NCBI RefSeq assembly: GCF_001931685.1
Contig: NZ_MOOY01000005.1
Coordinates: 131,106-195,105, forward strand
DNA: 64,000 bases
Reading direction: 5' to 3'
Source of the DNA: Pararhizobium arenae
GTDB taxonomy: Bacteria > Pseudomonadota > Alphaproteobacteria > Rhizobiales > Rhizobiaceae
The first letter of the stretch is position 1. Every line of letters begins with the position of its first letter. The notes under the pieces are model-generated. The model was not told where the DNA came from. It saw only the letters and a program-made list of their open reading frames with translations, and did not search any database. Made by a program: the position numbers and the translations under genes. Shown in pieces: positions 1 to 8,290 of this stretch.

Positions 1-1915
1 AGATCACCGGGTCGGCATCCGCAACGGGATCCGGCGTTGCCCGTGCTGATCGCCCGGTGGGTTCGATGTTGGCGCTGTAGCTGATCTGGAAAGCTTTCAA
101 GGCCACGAAGGCATAGCAGCTGACGGCCACCATGTTGTGCCAAAAGGCCCGGCTTTCCAGGCTGTAAAGCGGATTGACGATCAGGCACAGAAACTCGATG
201 AACATCACACCGAGAACGACCCTCAGATAAACCGCGCGGACGTGTTTCAACTCTGCCTTCGTGTCGATAATATCCGCGAGGATACAGATGGCGATGCCGA
301 ACGCGACGGCGCTGAAGCCAAGAACGTAGCGAAAGAACAGGGTCTCCACGAGGTCGGACGGGCCGAGCTTGGCGAGCAGGGAGACCTCCCCGGCCTTGTA
401 GTAATATCCGATATAGGAGATGACGAGCGGCATGAAGGCCGCGAGGCTGCTCCACCAGACGATGGCGAGGTAATTGGAAACCGGAATGCGGCGGAAGCGC
501 GTGAAGGTCTCCCAGGTGCCTTCTTCCTGTTTCAGGGACCGGAGAAAGAGCGCAACCATGCTGGCCATAGCAAACATAAAGGCGATCGTCAGGGAGGTAT
601 ACAGCGCCTCCTGAATAATCGTCGTCGCGTCGATCGTGCGGAATGCCTGCGCCCAGCCTATGACGGGGTCGGCGACCTTGAACAGATATTCGACCGTGTA
701 GAGATAAAGGCAGAGCGGCGCGAGACATCCAACGAAGCCGACGATGATCGCGACAATGCCGGCATTGCTCCACGGATAAGCCACCTCGGCCTCGTCCATC
801 AATCTCAAAAGCGCTGCGAGGACAGGATCCGGTCTGCGACCGCCGACCATGACGGGAGCAAGCGCGCCCTTGCGGATTTGGGCAGCGGTTTCCTTGTCAT
901 TGCGCGCGAGAATGGCAAAGAGGGCCGAAAGCCGCTTGGCCGAGACGTCGCATTCCATGGCGACCGCCTTCCAGCGCTTCACCGTGTTTTCGAAGAGCTG
1001 CGCGGCTTTTATCTCCGGTTCCGTCGCTGGGTTCTCCGGCATTGCTTTGATAAGAGCATCCGCCTCGGCGATGATCTTTTCGATCATTTCCGGCGTGATG
1101 TCTTTCGAGGGATCGTCGATGCCAAACTTCGTCAATATCGCTTTGGTCGATGGAAGTCTCATCGTGGCAGTCGTCAGGGCGTCGATCTCGCTTGTCAGAA
1201 GTTCCGTCTTCGGCCGGAGGACAGAGATGATGTCCTTGTATTTGTCGAACTCTTCCGATGACCAGATACGCCCGCCGTCGATTGTCCACTGCGGGAAAAG
1301 TTTGGCGGCAGTGCAGCTTCGGGCCATCAGGCGCGCATCGTCATCCGCAAAACCAATGGTCAGCAAAAGGTTGTGAATGCGGCGGAAGGAGCGGAGTTCC
1401 GGCTTGTACTCGGGCGCACTGGAAACGAGTTGCTCGATCTCGCTACGCGACAGTCGCGTGACGCGATCGTAGAATTCGCCGGGAATGCTTGCGACACGCT
1501 GGGCCAGCCCCCGTAGCATCCTTTCGATCTCCGCCACGGCTGGCACCGAGGGAAGCAGGCCGACAACCAGAAGAGCGGCACCAAGCGGCCAGGCGGCCCC
1601 CTCGAAAGTCGCTCCGGTCGGATCGCTGGCGATCAAAAGAACAAGGGGCTTCGAGGTGCAGATGAAGAAATACAGGAACTCCAGGAAGACCGTATAGAAC
1701 ACATAGGACTTGTAGAAGATCGATTGGCCGACGATATCGCCCATCGTCAGCATCTTGGTGAAGTCGTACTCCTCGCCTTTGGGCGGCCGGGTGAATTCCT
1801 CGATACGTTTGCGGGAATAAAGGGCAATAACGACGGCACCCACCGCAAACGAGAGCGCGAACGAGCCCTGCTCACCCAGGAGGGTGGCGACTTTCTCCAG
1901 GTCGCCCTCGGCCAT
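1..1915 (-). CDS. polytopic membrane protein of unknown family (3' end outside window)
   Basis: The minus-strand frame opens with ATG at 1915 and stays open to base 1, so at least 638 residues are present and the C-terminus is missing. Hydrophobic stretches suggest about three transmembrane segments in residues 15-130, a soluble charged region of roughly 250 residues, then five or six more segments from about residue 385 onward. I recognise no catalytic or binding motif and no family. The start lies only 6 bases after the stop of the small exported peptide gene upstream, so the two are probably translated together. An inner-membrane location is inferred from the segments; a transport, sensor or envelope role would be a guess. 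Confidence 0.75.
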   Translation of the reverse strand, partial: MAEGDLEKVATLLGEQGSFALSFAVGAVVIALYSRKRIEEFTRPPKGEEYDFTKMLTMGDIVGQSIFYKSYVFYTVFLEFLYFFICTSKPLVLLIASDPTGATFEGAAWPLGAALLVVGLLPSVPAVAEIERMLRGLAQRVASIPGEFYDRVTRLSRSEIEQLVSSAPEYKPELRSFRRIHNLLLTIGFADDDARLMARSCTAAKLFPQWTIDGGRIWSSEEFDKYKDIISVLRPKTELLTSEIDALTTATMRLPSTKAILTKFGIDDPSKDITPEMIEKIIAEADALIKAMPENPATEPEIKAAQLFENTVKRWKAVAMECDVSAKRLSALFAILARNDKETAAQIRKGALAPVMVGGRRPDPVLAALLRLMDEAEVAYPWSNAGIVAIIVGFVGCLAPLCLYLYTVEYLFKVADPVIGWAQAFRTIDATTIIQEALYTSLTIAFMFAMASMVALFLRSLKQEEGTWETFTRFRRIPVSNYLAIVWWSSLAAFMPLVISYIGYYYKAGEVSLLAKLGPSDLVETLFFRYVLGFSAVAFGIAICILADIIDTKAELKHVRAVYLRVVLGVMFIEFLCLIVNPLYSLESRAFWHNMVAVSCYAFVALKAFQISYSANIEPTGRSARATPDPVADADPVI

Positions 1916-1921
1916 CCCGGT

Positions 1922-2056
1922 CTACTTGCAGACGCTGATGCGAGGATCGCATGGACTCTGCGCCGCCGCGGTTTCGGCCGACGCAAGCAGTATGGTCAAA
2001 ATCGTCAATGTGAACAGAAATATAGTCACGGCACGCAGGGTATAAGCATTCGTCAT
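1922..2056 (-). CDS. small exported two-cysteine peptide (44 aa)
   Basis: A 44-residue product. Residues 1-32 look like a signal peptide: a short basic start (MTNAYTLR), a long hydrophobic core, then AETAAAQ, a plausible signal peptidase site. The remaining dozen residues (SPCDPRISVCK) hold two cysteines and are unusually short for a secreted protein, so the product could instead stay membrane-anchored. A good ribosome binding site (GGAGG) sits about 8 bases before the ATG at 2056; an in-frame upstream ATG at 2113 lacks one. The next gene starts 6 bases after the stop, arguing for an operon. Function unknown. Confidence 0.6.
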   Translation of the reverse strand: MTNAYTLRAVTIFLFTLTILTILLASAETAAAQSPCDPRISVCK

Positions 2057-2081
2057 GAAAGCCTCCATGTGCAGAGATGAT

Positions 2082-2113
2082 AATATAATCCTCCTCTCGC
2101 GAAGGTTAGTCAA
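2082..2113 (-). promoter_or_regulatory. candidate sigma70-type promoter for the small peptide/membrane protein operon
   Basis: On the minus strand TTGACT (2113-2108) is followed after about 19-20 bases by TTATAT/TATATT (2088-2082), and the ATG of the small peptide lies about 30 bases further on. The -35 is good, the spacer slightly long. This would separate the small peptide/membrane protein pair from the beta-barrel gene upstream on the same strand. Confidence 0.35.
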
Positions 2114-2163
2114 TCTATGATTGCGGCTGCGGCGCTCTCAATCCAGAAGGTGCGACGCGCCCT

Positions 2164-3318
2164 TCAAAACGTGCCGCGCAGGCGCGCGACGACGCTATTG
2201 GCGCGGTAATCGGCGCTGGCGTCGGTCTCGCGTTGAACAGTATTGAGATATTCGATCTCCACCTTCGGCCTGTTCTCTTCCCCGAAGGAAAGCTTTGCCG
2301 CCAGAGTGCGGCGTTCGCGGTTGTAGATGTAGTAAACGTATTCGCTCTCGGCCAGACTGTAAGTCATGCTTGCCGTCATCCACGGGGTCAGTCTGACGGC
2401 GAGCGTGGCGGTGTATGTATCGGTATCCTCGCCGAGAGCATCGTCGATATCCGCAATGGAGAGGCTTCTCTTGTAGCTGAGCCCTGCTTCGACCGCAGTA
2501 TTGAGCTTCCAGATCGCTTCGGCGCGCAGGTAGGGATAGCTTTCGCGGGGAATATGCTCGCTGTCGATGGTGGAGAAGCCGGCCTCGCCGACCAGCGTCA
2601 GCGGGCCCGCCACGCGCGCATAGGCCAGCGAGCCCCGCAGCATCGTTGCCGGAAAGCGGAAGAAGCGCTTCTGTTCGTCGGAGGGAATGAAGCTCTGCTG
2701 ATACTCCATGCAGAAGCACAGTTCGCTGCCCAGGGCTGGTACGTAGTGATTGATGGAAAAGCTTGCGAGCGACACGTCGGGATCGAGTTTCGTCGGCTGC
2801 AACAAACTAATCGTAAAACGTGCATCGCCTTTCTTCATCGTGGATGCCCTGGCGGATATCACCGTCTTTCCGATAAAGCTTTGGGTTGTGTATCTTGCTG
2901 CTGCCTGAAAGGCGTGATCGGTGGTTTCATAGCCGATGACGGATTGGGTTAGGTTTAGCAGCACGTCTCCTGATTCAGTGCGCAGATAAGCACCTTCCAG
3001 TTCTATCAACGTGTCCTTATCGAGCGAATGCGCATATCCCAGGTTGAACTCGCTTGCGCTTGTATCCCCGAAGCGATAGGCGCCGGTTCGCCTTATCGTC
3101 TGGCCCATAGCGTACGACCACTTCGTGTCATCGCCACTCAGGCTGCCCCTCAGCTTCAGAGTTTCTTGCCAAAATGAACCGGATAGGGCATCCGGATCTT
3201 CGAAAAGATTGCTGGAATACCCGATTTCGGACAGATGATCCAGCCGGGTTTCCGCCAGTGCGAAGGGCGAAAAGCTGGTAATTATGCCAAAAGTCAGAAC
3301 CTTCAATCGGCGTGTCAT
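2164..3318 (-). CDS. outer-membrane beta-barrel protein
   Basis: A 384-residue product starting MTRRLKVLTF, with a signal peptide ending in the A-L-A/E site near residue 22. The rest alternates polar and hydrophobic residues in short strands, is rich in Tyr, Gly, Ser and Thr, and ends in Phe after ARLRGT, the classic terminal signature for outer-membrane barrel insertion. No helical transmembrane segment is seen after the signal. The frame extends upstream to 3393, but the first 25 residues lack a ribosome binding site and signal character, so the start at 3318 is preferred; the SD there is weak (AGG about 15 bases upstream). The specific substrate or role is not apparent. Confidence 0.65.
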   Translation of the reverse strand: MTRRLKVLTFGIITSFSPFALAETRLDHLSEIGYSSNLFEDPDALSGSFWQETLKLRGSLSGDDTKWSYAMGQTIRRTGAYRFGDTSASEFNLGYAHSLDKDTLIELEGAYLRTESGDVLLNLTQSVIGYETTDHAFQAAARYTTQSFIGKTVISARASTMKKGDARFTISLLQPTKLDPDVSLASFSINHYVPALGSELCFCMEYQQSFIPSDEQKRFFRFPATMLRGSLAYARVAGPLTLVGEAGFSTIDSEHIPRESYPYLRAEAIWKLNTAVEAGLSYKRSLSIADIDDALGEDTDTYTATLAVRLTPWMTASMTYSLAESEYVYYIYNRERRTLAAKLSFGEENRPKVEIEYLNTVQRETDASADYRANSVVARLRGTF

Positions 3319-3560
3319 GGCAAATGAATCAACCTGAGATTTTATTTTAAAACTCTGCCCTTGCTTGGTTAACAAACGACGAAGGGAGATCATCTCTGGT
3401 TGCTTATTTCAGAATTATCTCTCTATGAGAGTGTATCTTAAAGTTGTATTTATTATGGTTAACTGTTTATTACGTTTTCTATCGACGCTTGCTGATTTCA
3501 TTTTGATACATATCCTTTTGGTTGTGCAAACGACTTGCACGATCAACAAGGAGAACGGAA
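3319..3560. other. AT-rich divergent intergenic region with short inverted repeat
   Basis: This separates the minus-strand barrel gene from the plus-strand small secreted gene and is visibly more AT-rich than its surroundings, as expected of a double promoter. It contains a perfect 6-bp inverted repeat, GTGCAA-ACGAC-TTGCAC (3524-3540), just before the SD (AAGGAG, 3548-3553) of the plus-strand gene. No convincing -35/-10 pair stands out. Confidence 0.4.
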
Positions 3561-3854
3561 ATGAACACCAAGCTTTCGATCATCGCTTTCGTCGCAGCCG
3601 CATCCTCGATCCTCGCAATCTCGCCGGCTTCGGCCGGCGGCCTCAGCATCCTCTCGGGCAAGAACATCGGCGTCGCCAATGGCGGCATCGTCGTTGCTCC
3701 CTCGGTGGATGTCGGTGATGTGCTGTCCGACAACAGCGTGCTCAACAAGGCGCTGAACGGTTCGCTGAACAACATCCTGTCGCAGAACAACACCGGGTTG
3801 CTTGGCCTCGGAATTCTCTCCGGCAACGATGGCGGCAAGAAGCGTCGCCATTGA
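3561..3854 (+). CDS. small secreted protein, unknown function
   Basis: A 97-residue product with a clear signal peptide (MNTKLSII, hydrophobic core, SPASA/GG cleavage region near residue 26). The mature part is rich in Gly, Asn, Ser and Leu, with loosely repeated short hydrophobic blocks (LSILSGKN, LNGSLNNIL, LLGLGILSGN) and a basic tail GGKKRRH. The start is set by AAGGAG 7-8 bases before ATG 3561; an upstream in-frame ATG at 3522 lacks an SD. No cysteines, so no disulfide or lipid anchor. Two hairpins follow the stop. It resembles small rhizobial exported hypotheticals, but I recognise no function. Confidence 0.7.
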   Translation: MNTKLSIIAFVAAASSILAISPASAGGLSILSGKNIGVANGGIVVAPSVDVGDVLSDNSVLNKALNGSLNNILSQNNTGLLGLGILSGNDGGKKRRH

Positions 3855-3863
3855 TGCAAGAGG

Positions 3864-3894
3864 CGCGGGGGAGGGAGGCGGTCTCTCCCCCGCG
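3864..3894 (+). other. strong GC-rich hairpin downstream of the small secreted gene
   Basis: A perfect 10-bp stem, CGCGGGGGAG paired with CTCCCCCGCG, with an 11-base loop, begins 10 bases after the stop codon. It lacks a T-run and is followed 12 bases later by a second, terminator-like hairpin. It may stabilise the 3' end of the mRNA. Confidence 0.55.
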
Positions 3895-3906
3895 TTACCG
3901 CGAAGC

Positions 3907-3939
3907 GGCGGTGCCCGAACCTCCAGGCACCGCCGTTTT
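3907..3939 (+). terminator. rho-independent terminator
   Basis: A 9-bp perfect stem (GGCGGTGCC / GGCACCGCC) with a 10-base loop, followed by GTTTTG. It closes the transcript of the small secreted protein gene. Confidence 0.6.
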
Positions 3940-4127
3940 GCTGTGTTGCATTGACAGCTAGGCGGCTTTGGCCTAGAGGCGGGTCAACGGGAAAGAGCCC
4001 CGGCCGTCCGCTGGCGAAAGCCAAGGTGAAGCTCTTGAACGATGACTGGTCATCCATTTTCATGGCATGCGACCCGGCGGCAATGCGGACCCCTCCATTT
4101 CAAAGCATGCCGATGAGGAGACCTGTC

Positions 4128-4583
4128 ATGGGTACTGCATCAAGCGGCTCCGTGCCGCTGCCCTCCCTGGAGGGCCTGAAGGATCAGGCCAGGCGGCTGC
4201 GCAACGCGCTGGAAGCCGAAGGGCAACAAGCAAGCCATTCGAAAGCGCTGGAGCTTGTCGCGAGCCAATATGGATTTCGAGACTGGAACACACTGCATGC
4301 CGCTGTCGGCAACAGACCGCCGCTCAATCCGTGGATGCTGGGCTCCAAAGTGAAGGGGCTTTACCTCGGGCAGCCCTTCGAGGCCGAAATCCTGGGCGTT
4401 CAAGCGTTGCAGTCACAGCCCGGCCGCTACCGGCTGACGCTGCATTTCGAAAAGCCCGTCGATGTCGTGACCTTCGAAAGCTTCTCGGCCTTTCGCCGGC
4501 GGGTTCATTGCACGATCGGGGAAAACGGACGGACTGTCGAGAAAACCTCTAATGGGCGGCCGCAGTTGGAACTGTTCTGGTAG
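4128..4583 (+). CDS. glyoxalase-superfamily protein
   Basis: A 151-residue product. The N-terminal part (LEGLKDQARRLRNALEAEG, then a segment ending YGFRDWNTL) matches what I know of a proteobacterial family annotated only as glyoxalase superfamily protein; this helical N-terminal segment is its hallmark. The C-terminal half is beta-rich and ends QLELFW. No VOC metal-binding set can be assigned with confidence, so enzymatic activity is open. The frame is open from 3951, but GAGGAG 7 bases before ATG 4128 and the position of homology favour that start. It stands alone, convergent with the WD40 gene. Confidence 0.65.
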   Translation: MGTASSGSVPLPSLEGLKDQARRLRNALEAEGQQASHSKALELVASQYGFRDWNTLHAAVGNRPPLNPWMLGSKVKGLYLGQPFEAEILGVQALQSQPGRYRLTLHFEKPVDVVTFESFSAFRRRVHCTIGENGRTVEKTSNGRPQLELFW

Positions 4584-4622
4584 GCGATGACGGCCCACCA
4601 TGCGGCGGGCCTGCCAGAACAC

Positions 4623-5612
4623 TCAGCCGGCGATGTCGATGACGCCGCAGTCGCCGGTCTCGCTGCCGAAAGCCAGTTGGCGGCCATCGTTGTTCCAGGC
4701 CATGGCGGAAATGGCGCCCTTGCCCGGACGGCGCAACAGCACTTCCTTGCTGTCCGCGAAACGCACGACGAGGATCATGCCGTCGGCGAAGCCGAGAGCG
4801 GCGATCTCTTCCGTCGGGTGGCAGCAGACCTGCGTCACCATGATGTTGGCGCGGGTGCCGAGTTCCAGCGGCGCTTTGCCCATCGGTCCGTCCTTCGACT
4901 GGAACGGCCAGACGATGGCGGCCGGTGCGCCGGAAGAGGCGAGCCACTTGCCCTTGGCGGACCAGGAGGTGGACTTCACCTTGGCGGGATAGCCGGTCAT
5001 GCGCATGTGGCGGGTTTCCGCGCCGGGCTTGGTGTCGAGCTTCCAGCCATGCAGGGCATTTTCCTGCATGGTGGTGACGAGGAAGCGGCCATCGGGAGAG
5101 AAGCTGACGCCGGTATGGGCGCCCTTCCATTCGAGATCGACCGGCTGGCCGGATGTCGCGACCCAATGCAGCGTCACGCCATTGTAGCGGGCGAGCGCGA
5201 TACGCATGCCCTTGGGCGCAAAGCCGATGCCCTCGACCGTGCGCTGCTCGGTGAATTCCTTGATGGTTCCGTCCGCAAGCCGCACATAGGCGGTCCGCCC
5301 CGAAGCATAGCCAACCGCGCCCTGCGGTCCGGCTGCGACCTGCGAAATCCACTTGCGCGGAACGGCGGCAAGCTCGGTTGTCGTCCCGTCAGCGGTCGTG
5401 CGCACGACGCGCCCGTCTTCGCCGCCGGTCAGCAGCGTGTCGCTCGCCGCATCATGAACGGCTGCCAGCAATCCTTGGTGAACTTCAGCCGTCTTATGGC
5501 CGTGATCGAGGCGATGCACGAGGCCGGAGGCCTCGGCAAAAACCGGAACGTCCTTCAGATAGGCCACGCCAACGACGTGGCCTTCAAGATCGAGGGGAGC
5601 GACTGTCGGCAT
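4623..5612 (-). CDS. WD40 repeat protein, partner of the CobW-type GTPase
   Basis: A 329-residue protein built of degenerate WD40/beta-propeller blades: repeated GVSFSPDGRFLVT-, STSWSAKGKWLAS- and AMAWNNDGRQLAF-like strands each followed by a short loop. No signal peptide or membrane segment, so cytoplasmic. Its ATG overlaps the stop of the upstream GTPase gene by one base (TGATG), so the two are translationally coupled. WD40 proteins serve as docking platforms, and with this neighbour a role in metal delivery or assembly with the GTPase is inferred from context only. Confidence 0.85.
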   Translation of the reverse strand: MPTVAPLDLEGHVVGVAYLKDVPVFAEASGLVHRLDHGHKTAEVHQGLLAAVHDAASDTLLTGGEDGRVVRTTADGTTTELAAVPRKWISQVAAGPQGAVGYASGRTAYVRLADGTIKEFTEQRTVEGIGFAPKGMRIALARYNGVTLHWVATSGQPVDLEWKGAHTGVSFSPDGRFLVTTMQENALHGWKLDTKPGAETRHMRMTGYPAKVKSTSWSAKGKWLASSGAPAAIVWPFQSKDGPMGKAPLELGTRANIMVTQVCCHPTEEIAALGFADGMILVVRFADSKEVLLRRPGKGAISAMAWNNDGRQLAFGSETGDCGVIDIAG

Positions 5613-6721
5613 CAGTTCGGCTGTGCCTCGGCGGCCACGTTGGCCTCGCAGGCCTTGAAGGTGCGTTCCAGCTTTTCGCGATCAAGCTCGCGGCCGATGA
5701 AGACGAGGCGGCTTTCGCGCTTCTCGCCATCTTTCCACGGACGCTGGTGATCGCCCTCGATGATCATGTGCACGCCTTGAACCACATAGCGTTCCGCATC
5801 ACCTTGGAAGGCGATGATGCCCTTGAGGCGCAGGATGTTCGGCCCTTCCGTCTGGGTGATCTTCTGAATCCAGGGGAAGAAACGGTCCGGGTTCATCTCA
5901 CCGCCACGCAGCGATACCGACTGCACCGTCACATCATGGATCGCCGAAGGCGCATCATGGTGATGGTGGTGGCCATGATCATGGTGATGATGATCGTGAC
6001 CGTGATGATGGTGGTCATGGTCGCAATCCGGGCCGCAGGCGTGATCATGATGGTGATGATCGTGATCGAGAAAATGCGGATCGTTTTCGAGCGCGCGTTC
6101 CAGATTGAAAGCGCCCTGATCGAGAACCTTTTTCAGGTCGATTTCGGAACGCTGGGTGCGATAGATGCGGGCGGACGGGTTGATGACACGCACCGTCGCC
6201 TCGATCTTCGCGAGTTCCTCCGGCGAAACGAGGTCGGTCTTGTTGAGCAGCACGACGTCGGCAAAGGCGATCTGGTCTTCGGCTTCACGGCTGTCCTTCA
6301 GGCGCAGCGGCAGGTGCTTGGCATCCACCAGCGCCACGACGGCATCGAGCTCGGTCTTGGCGCGCACGTCGTCGTCCATGAAAAAGGTCTGGGCGACAGG
6401 AACCGGATCAGCAAGGCCGGTGGTTTCGACGATGATGGCATCGAAGCGGCCGGGGCGGCGCATCAGGCCTTCGACGACGCGGATCAGGTCGCCGCGAACC
6501 GTGCAGCAGACGCAGCCATTATTCATTTCATAGATTTCTTCGTCCGACTCAACGATCAGGTCGTTGTCGATGCCGATCTCGCCGAACTCGTTGACGATGA
6601 CCGCGTATTTGCGGCCATGGTTTTCGGAGAGAATGCGGTTGAGGAGCGTCGTTTTTCCGGCGCCGAGATAGCCTGTCAGAACGGTGACGGGGATAGGCTT
6701 GTTTACGGAAGCTTCGGTCAT
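5612..6721 (-). CDS. CobW/COG0523-family GTPase with His-rich metal-binding loop
   Basis: A 369-residue G3E GTPase. Visible: Walker A GYLGAGKTT (residues 17-25), the metal site GCVCC (69-73), NKTD specificity motif (160-163), a remarkable His/Asp-rich stretch (about 216-255) and a C-terminal CobW domain with GGEMNPDRFFPW. The family (YjiA, ZagA/ZigA, CobW) delivers or inserts metals in a GTP-dependent way; the GCVCC and His-rich loop point to zinc or a similar transition metal, although cobalt or nickel cannot be excluded. It is co-transcribed with the overlapping WD40 gene. I looked for a rhizobial-type Zur box upstream and did not see one. Confidence 0.9.
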   Translation of the reverse strand: MTEASVNKPIPVTVLTGYLGAGKTTLLNRILSENHGRKYAVIVNEFGEIGIDNDLIVESDEEIYEMNNGCVCCTVRGDLIRVVEGLMRRPGRFDAIIVETTGLADPVPVAQTFFMDDDVRAKTELDAVVALVDAKHLPLRLKDSREAEDQIAFADVVLLNKTDLVSPEELAKIEATVRVINPSARIYRTQRSEIDLKKVLDQGAFNLERALENDPHFLDHDHHHHDHACGPDCDHDHHHHGHDHHHHDHGHHHHHDAPSAIHDVTVQSVSLRGGEMNPDRFFPWIQKITQTEGPNILRLKGIIAFQGDAERYVVQGVHMIIEGDHQRPWKDGEKRESRLVFIGRELDREKLERTFKACEANVAAEAQPN

Positions 6722-6816
6722 GGGAACCTCGAGGGAAATTCACGGGTGCCTGCAGGCACGGTCGCTGCTGATATAGGAGAGGAAAGCGGCAAGCGCAAAT
6801 AGCGGATGTGAAAAGT

Positions 6817-7608
6817 CTAGCGGAGTAGGGAGAGGTCGAACCGGTCGACGTCCTCCAGCAACTCGATGAAGCCACCAACGGCATGTTCGATCAGTTGTTC
6901 GCCCCGTTCGGCGGTGGCTGCGGACGCATTCCCGGCCACTCCGTCCTCGTTCAGATCCTGCATCTTCCATCCGAAGGCATGCGGTCCATAGGCACGCAGA
7001 TGCCGGAATTCCGCGGCAAACCGGCTTTGGCGCGAGGGAAAGGGCGCGGCCTTGTCCATATCGACCTGCGAAGGGGCGAGAGCCAGCATCACCGAGGTTT
7101 CGATATCGCCGCCATGGATATCGATAGCCTTGTCTCTCGGGTCGATAAAGCCATCGGGCTGACCGAAGCGCGTCCAGCTTGTCGCGACGGCGAGCATGTT
7201 CCATCGCACGCGGGCCTCGGTCGCAACGATTGTCATCAGCGGCGAATTGCCCCCATGGGCGTTGAACATCACCATCTTGCGGATGCCGAGGCTGGAAAGC
7301 TCCGCCGCTCTATCCAGCCATTGGGTAATGGCCTCGTTGTAAGAGAAGCTTTTCGTCCCGGCAAAATCGAGGTGCTCGACGGAATAGCCGATCGGCTCAA
7401 CGGGCAGGAACGTGACCGGAAGATGCGCCGGCAAGCGCGCGATGGTTCGTTCTACCAGGCCTTCCGCGATAATCGTATCCGTTTCCGGCGGCAGATGCGG
7501 GCCGTGCTGCTCATGGGCGCCGAGTGGCAAGACGGCAATCCACCGCGCCCGCTCTTTCGGGTTGAGGGCGGAAGTATTGTCTTTCCAATGCACTGCTGGC
7601 CTTGCCAT
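6817..7608 (-). CDS. creatininase-family amidohydrolase
   Basis: A 263-residue member of the creatinine amidohydrolase family. The metal-binding pattern is present: E33, H35 and D44 in AHEQHGPHLPPETD, a later NAHGGNSP, and HGGDIETSV supplying further ligands. Family members hydrolyse cyclic amides (creatinine, other lactams, formamidopyrimidine intermediates), so the exact substrate cannot be read from sequence. ATG 7608 is preferred because homology begins there and AGGT lies upstream; a frame extension to 7737 would overlap the divergent MarR gene start. Cytoplasmic. Confidence 0.85.
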   Translation of the reverse strand: MARPAVHWKDNTSALNPKERARWIAVLPLGAHEQHGPHLPPETDTIIAEGLVERTIARLPAHLPVTFLPVEPIGYSVEHLDFAGTKSFSYNEAITQWLDRAAELSSLGIRKMVMFNAHGGNSPLMTIVATEARVRWNMLAVATSWTRFGQPDGFIDPRDKAIDIHGGDIETSVMLALAPSQVDMDKAAPFPSRQSRFAAEFRHLRAYGPHAFGWKMQDLNEDGVAGNASAATAERGEQLIEHAVGGFIELLEDVDRFDLSLLR

Positions 7609-7703
7609 GCGTTTACCTAGCCTCTGCTTGCACCTTGCGGTCTGCGGGTTATTCGAGTCATACAAGGCGGGTAAGGCCGCGCAAGCATTTTGCTGGAGGA
7701 TCA

Positions 7704-8213
7704 ATGGGAAAGAAAAGCAAGGCCGAAAAGAAAGCAAAGGGCAAGAAGAAGCATGAGCTGACGGCCGGCGCGCCAGATCTCGCCTCGGCCCTGGTGCAGG
7801 CAGCCCGCTCCATGCGGACCGTCCTTTCGCGAAATCTGCTGGAAAGCGGTCTCTATGCCGGACAGGACGGGGTGATGCTTTCGCTTGCCGAAACGGATGG
7901 GCTGACAGCGGGCGCGCTCGCCGCCCGGCTCGGCGTCAAGGCACCCACCATGACCCGTACGATCGGCCGCATGGAAGCACAGGGCTTCCTTGAGCGCCGC
8001 GCCGATGCGGATGACGCCCGGCTGACGAAAGTTTACCTGACTTCCGTGGGACGTGATCGCCTCGACAGCATCGCGGCAGCCGGCAAAGCCTCGGAGGAGA
8101 TCGCGACGCGTGGCCTCAGCGAAAAACAGGTCAGGACGCTGATGAAGCTGCTACGGGCAGTCGACAGCAACCTTCAGGGCGTTACCCCCCTTGAGGATGA
8201 TGACGACGATTGA
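7704..8213 (+). CDS. MarR-family transcriptional regulator
   Basis: A 169-residue product with a very lysine-rich N-terminal tail (KKSKAEKKAKGKKKH), a winged helix-turn-helix (LTAGALAARLGVKAPTMTRT, wing ERRADADDARLTKVYLT) and an acidic C-terminus ending in a run of Asp. GGAGG 8 bases before ATG 7704 fixes the start. It is divergent from the creatininase-family gene with about 95 bases between them, so it may regulate that gene. Ligand unknown. Confidence 0.85.
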   Translation: MGKKSKAEKKAKGKKKHELTAGAPDLASALVQAARSMRTVLSRNLLESGLYAGQDGVMLSLAETDGLTAGALAARLGVKAPTMTRTIGRMEAQGFLERRADADDARLTKVYLTSVGRDRLDSIAAAGKASEEIATRGLSEKQVRTLMKLLRAVDSNLQGVTPLEDDDDD

Positions 8214-8229
8214 CGATTGCGGCACGCTT

Positions 8230-8242
8230 TTAAACAGTTTAA
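8230..8242. promoter_or_regulatory. candidate operator upstream of the LacI-type gene
   Basis: A perfect inverted repeat TTAAAC-A-GTTTAA lies about 50 bases before the GTG start of the LacI-type regulator and just after the MarR gene. Size and position suit an autoregulatory site, though it lacks the central CG typical of many LacI-family operators and AT-rich palindromes arise by chance. Confidence 0.3.
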
Positions 8243-8290
8243 GAGGAATTTAAAAAGACGGATATCCGCGCCCAGCGCGGGGGAGGGGAC

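Noticed and set aside
137..1261. A 374-codon plus-strand frame at the left edge.
   Set aside because: The minus strand here encodes a continuous membrane protein with realistic helices from 1915 to the edge; the plus frame is charged and repeat-free with no SD.
6722..6816. Zur box before the CobW-type GTPase.
   Set aside because: No GTTATAAC-type palindrome was seen in this stretch, so zinc regulation is not claimed.
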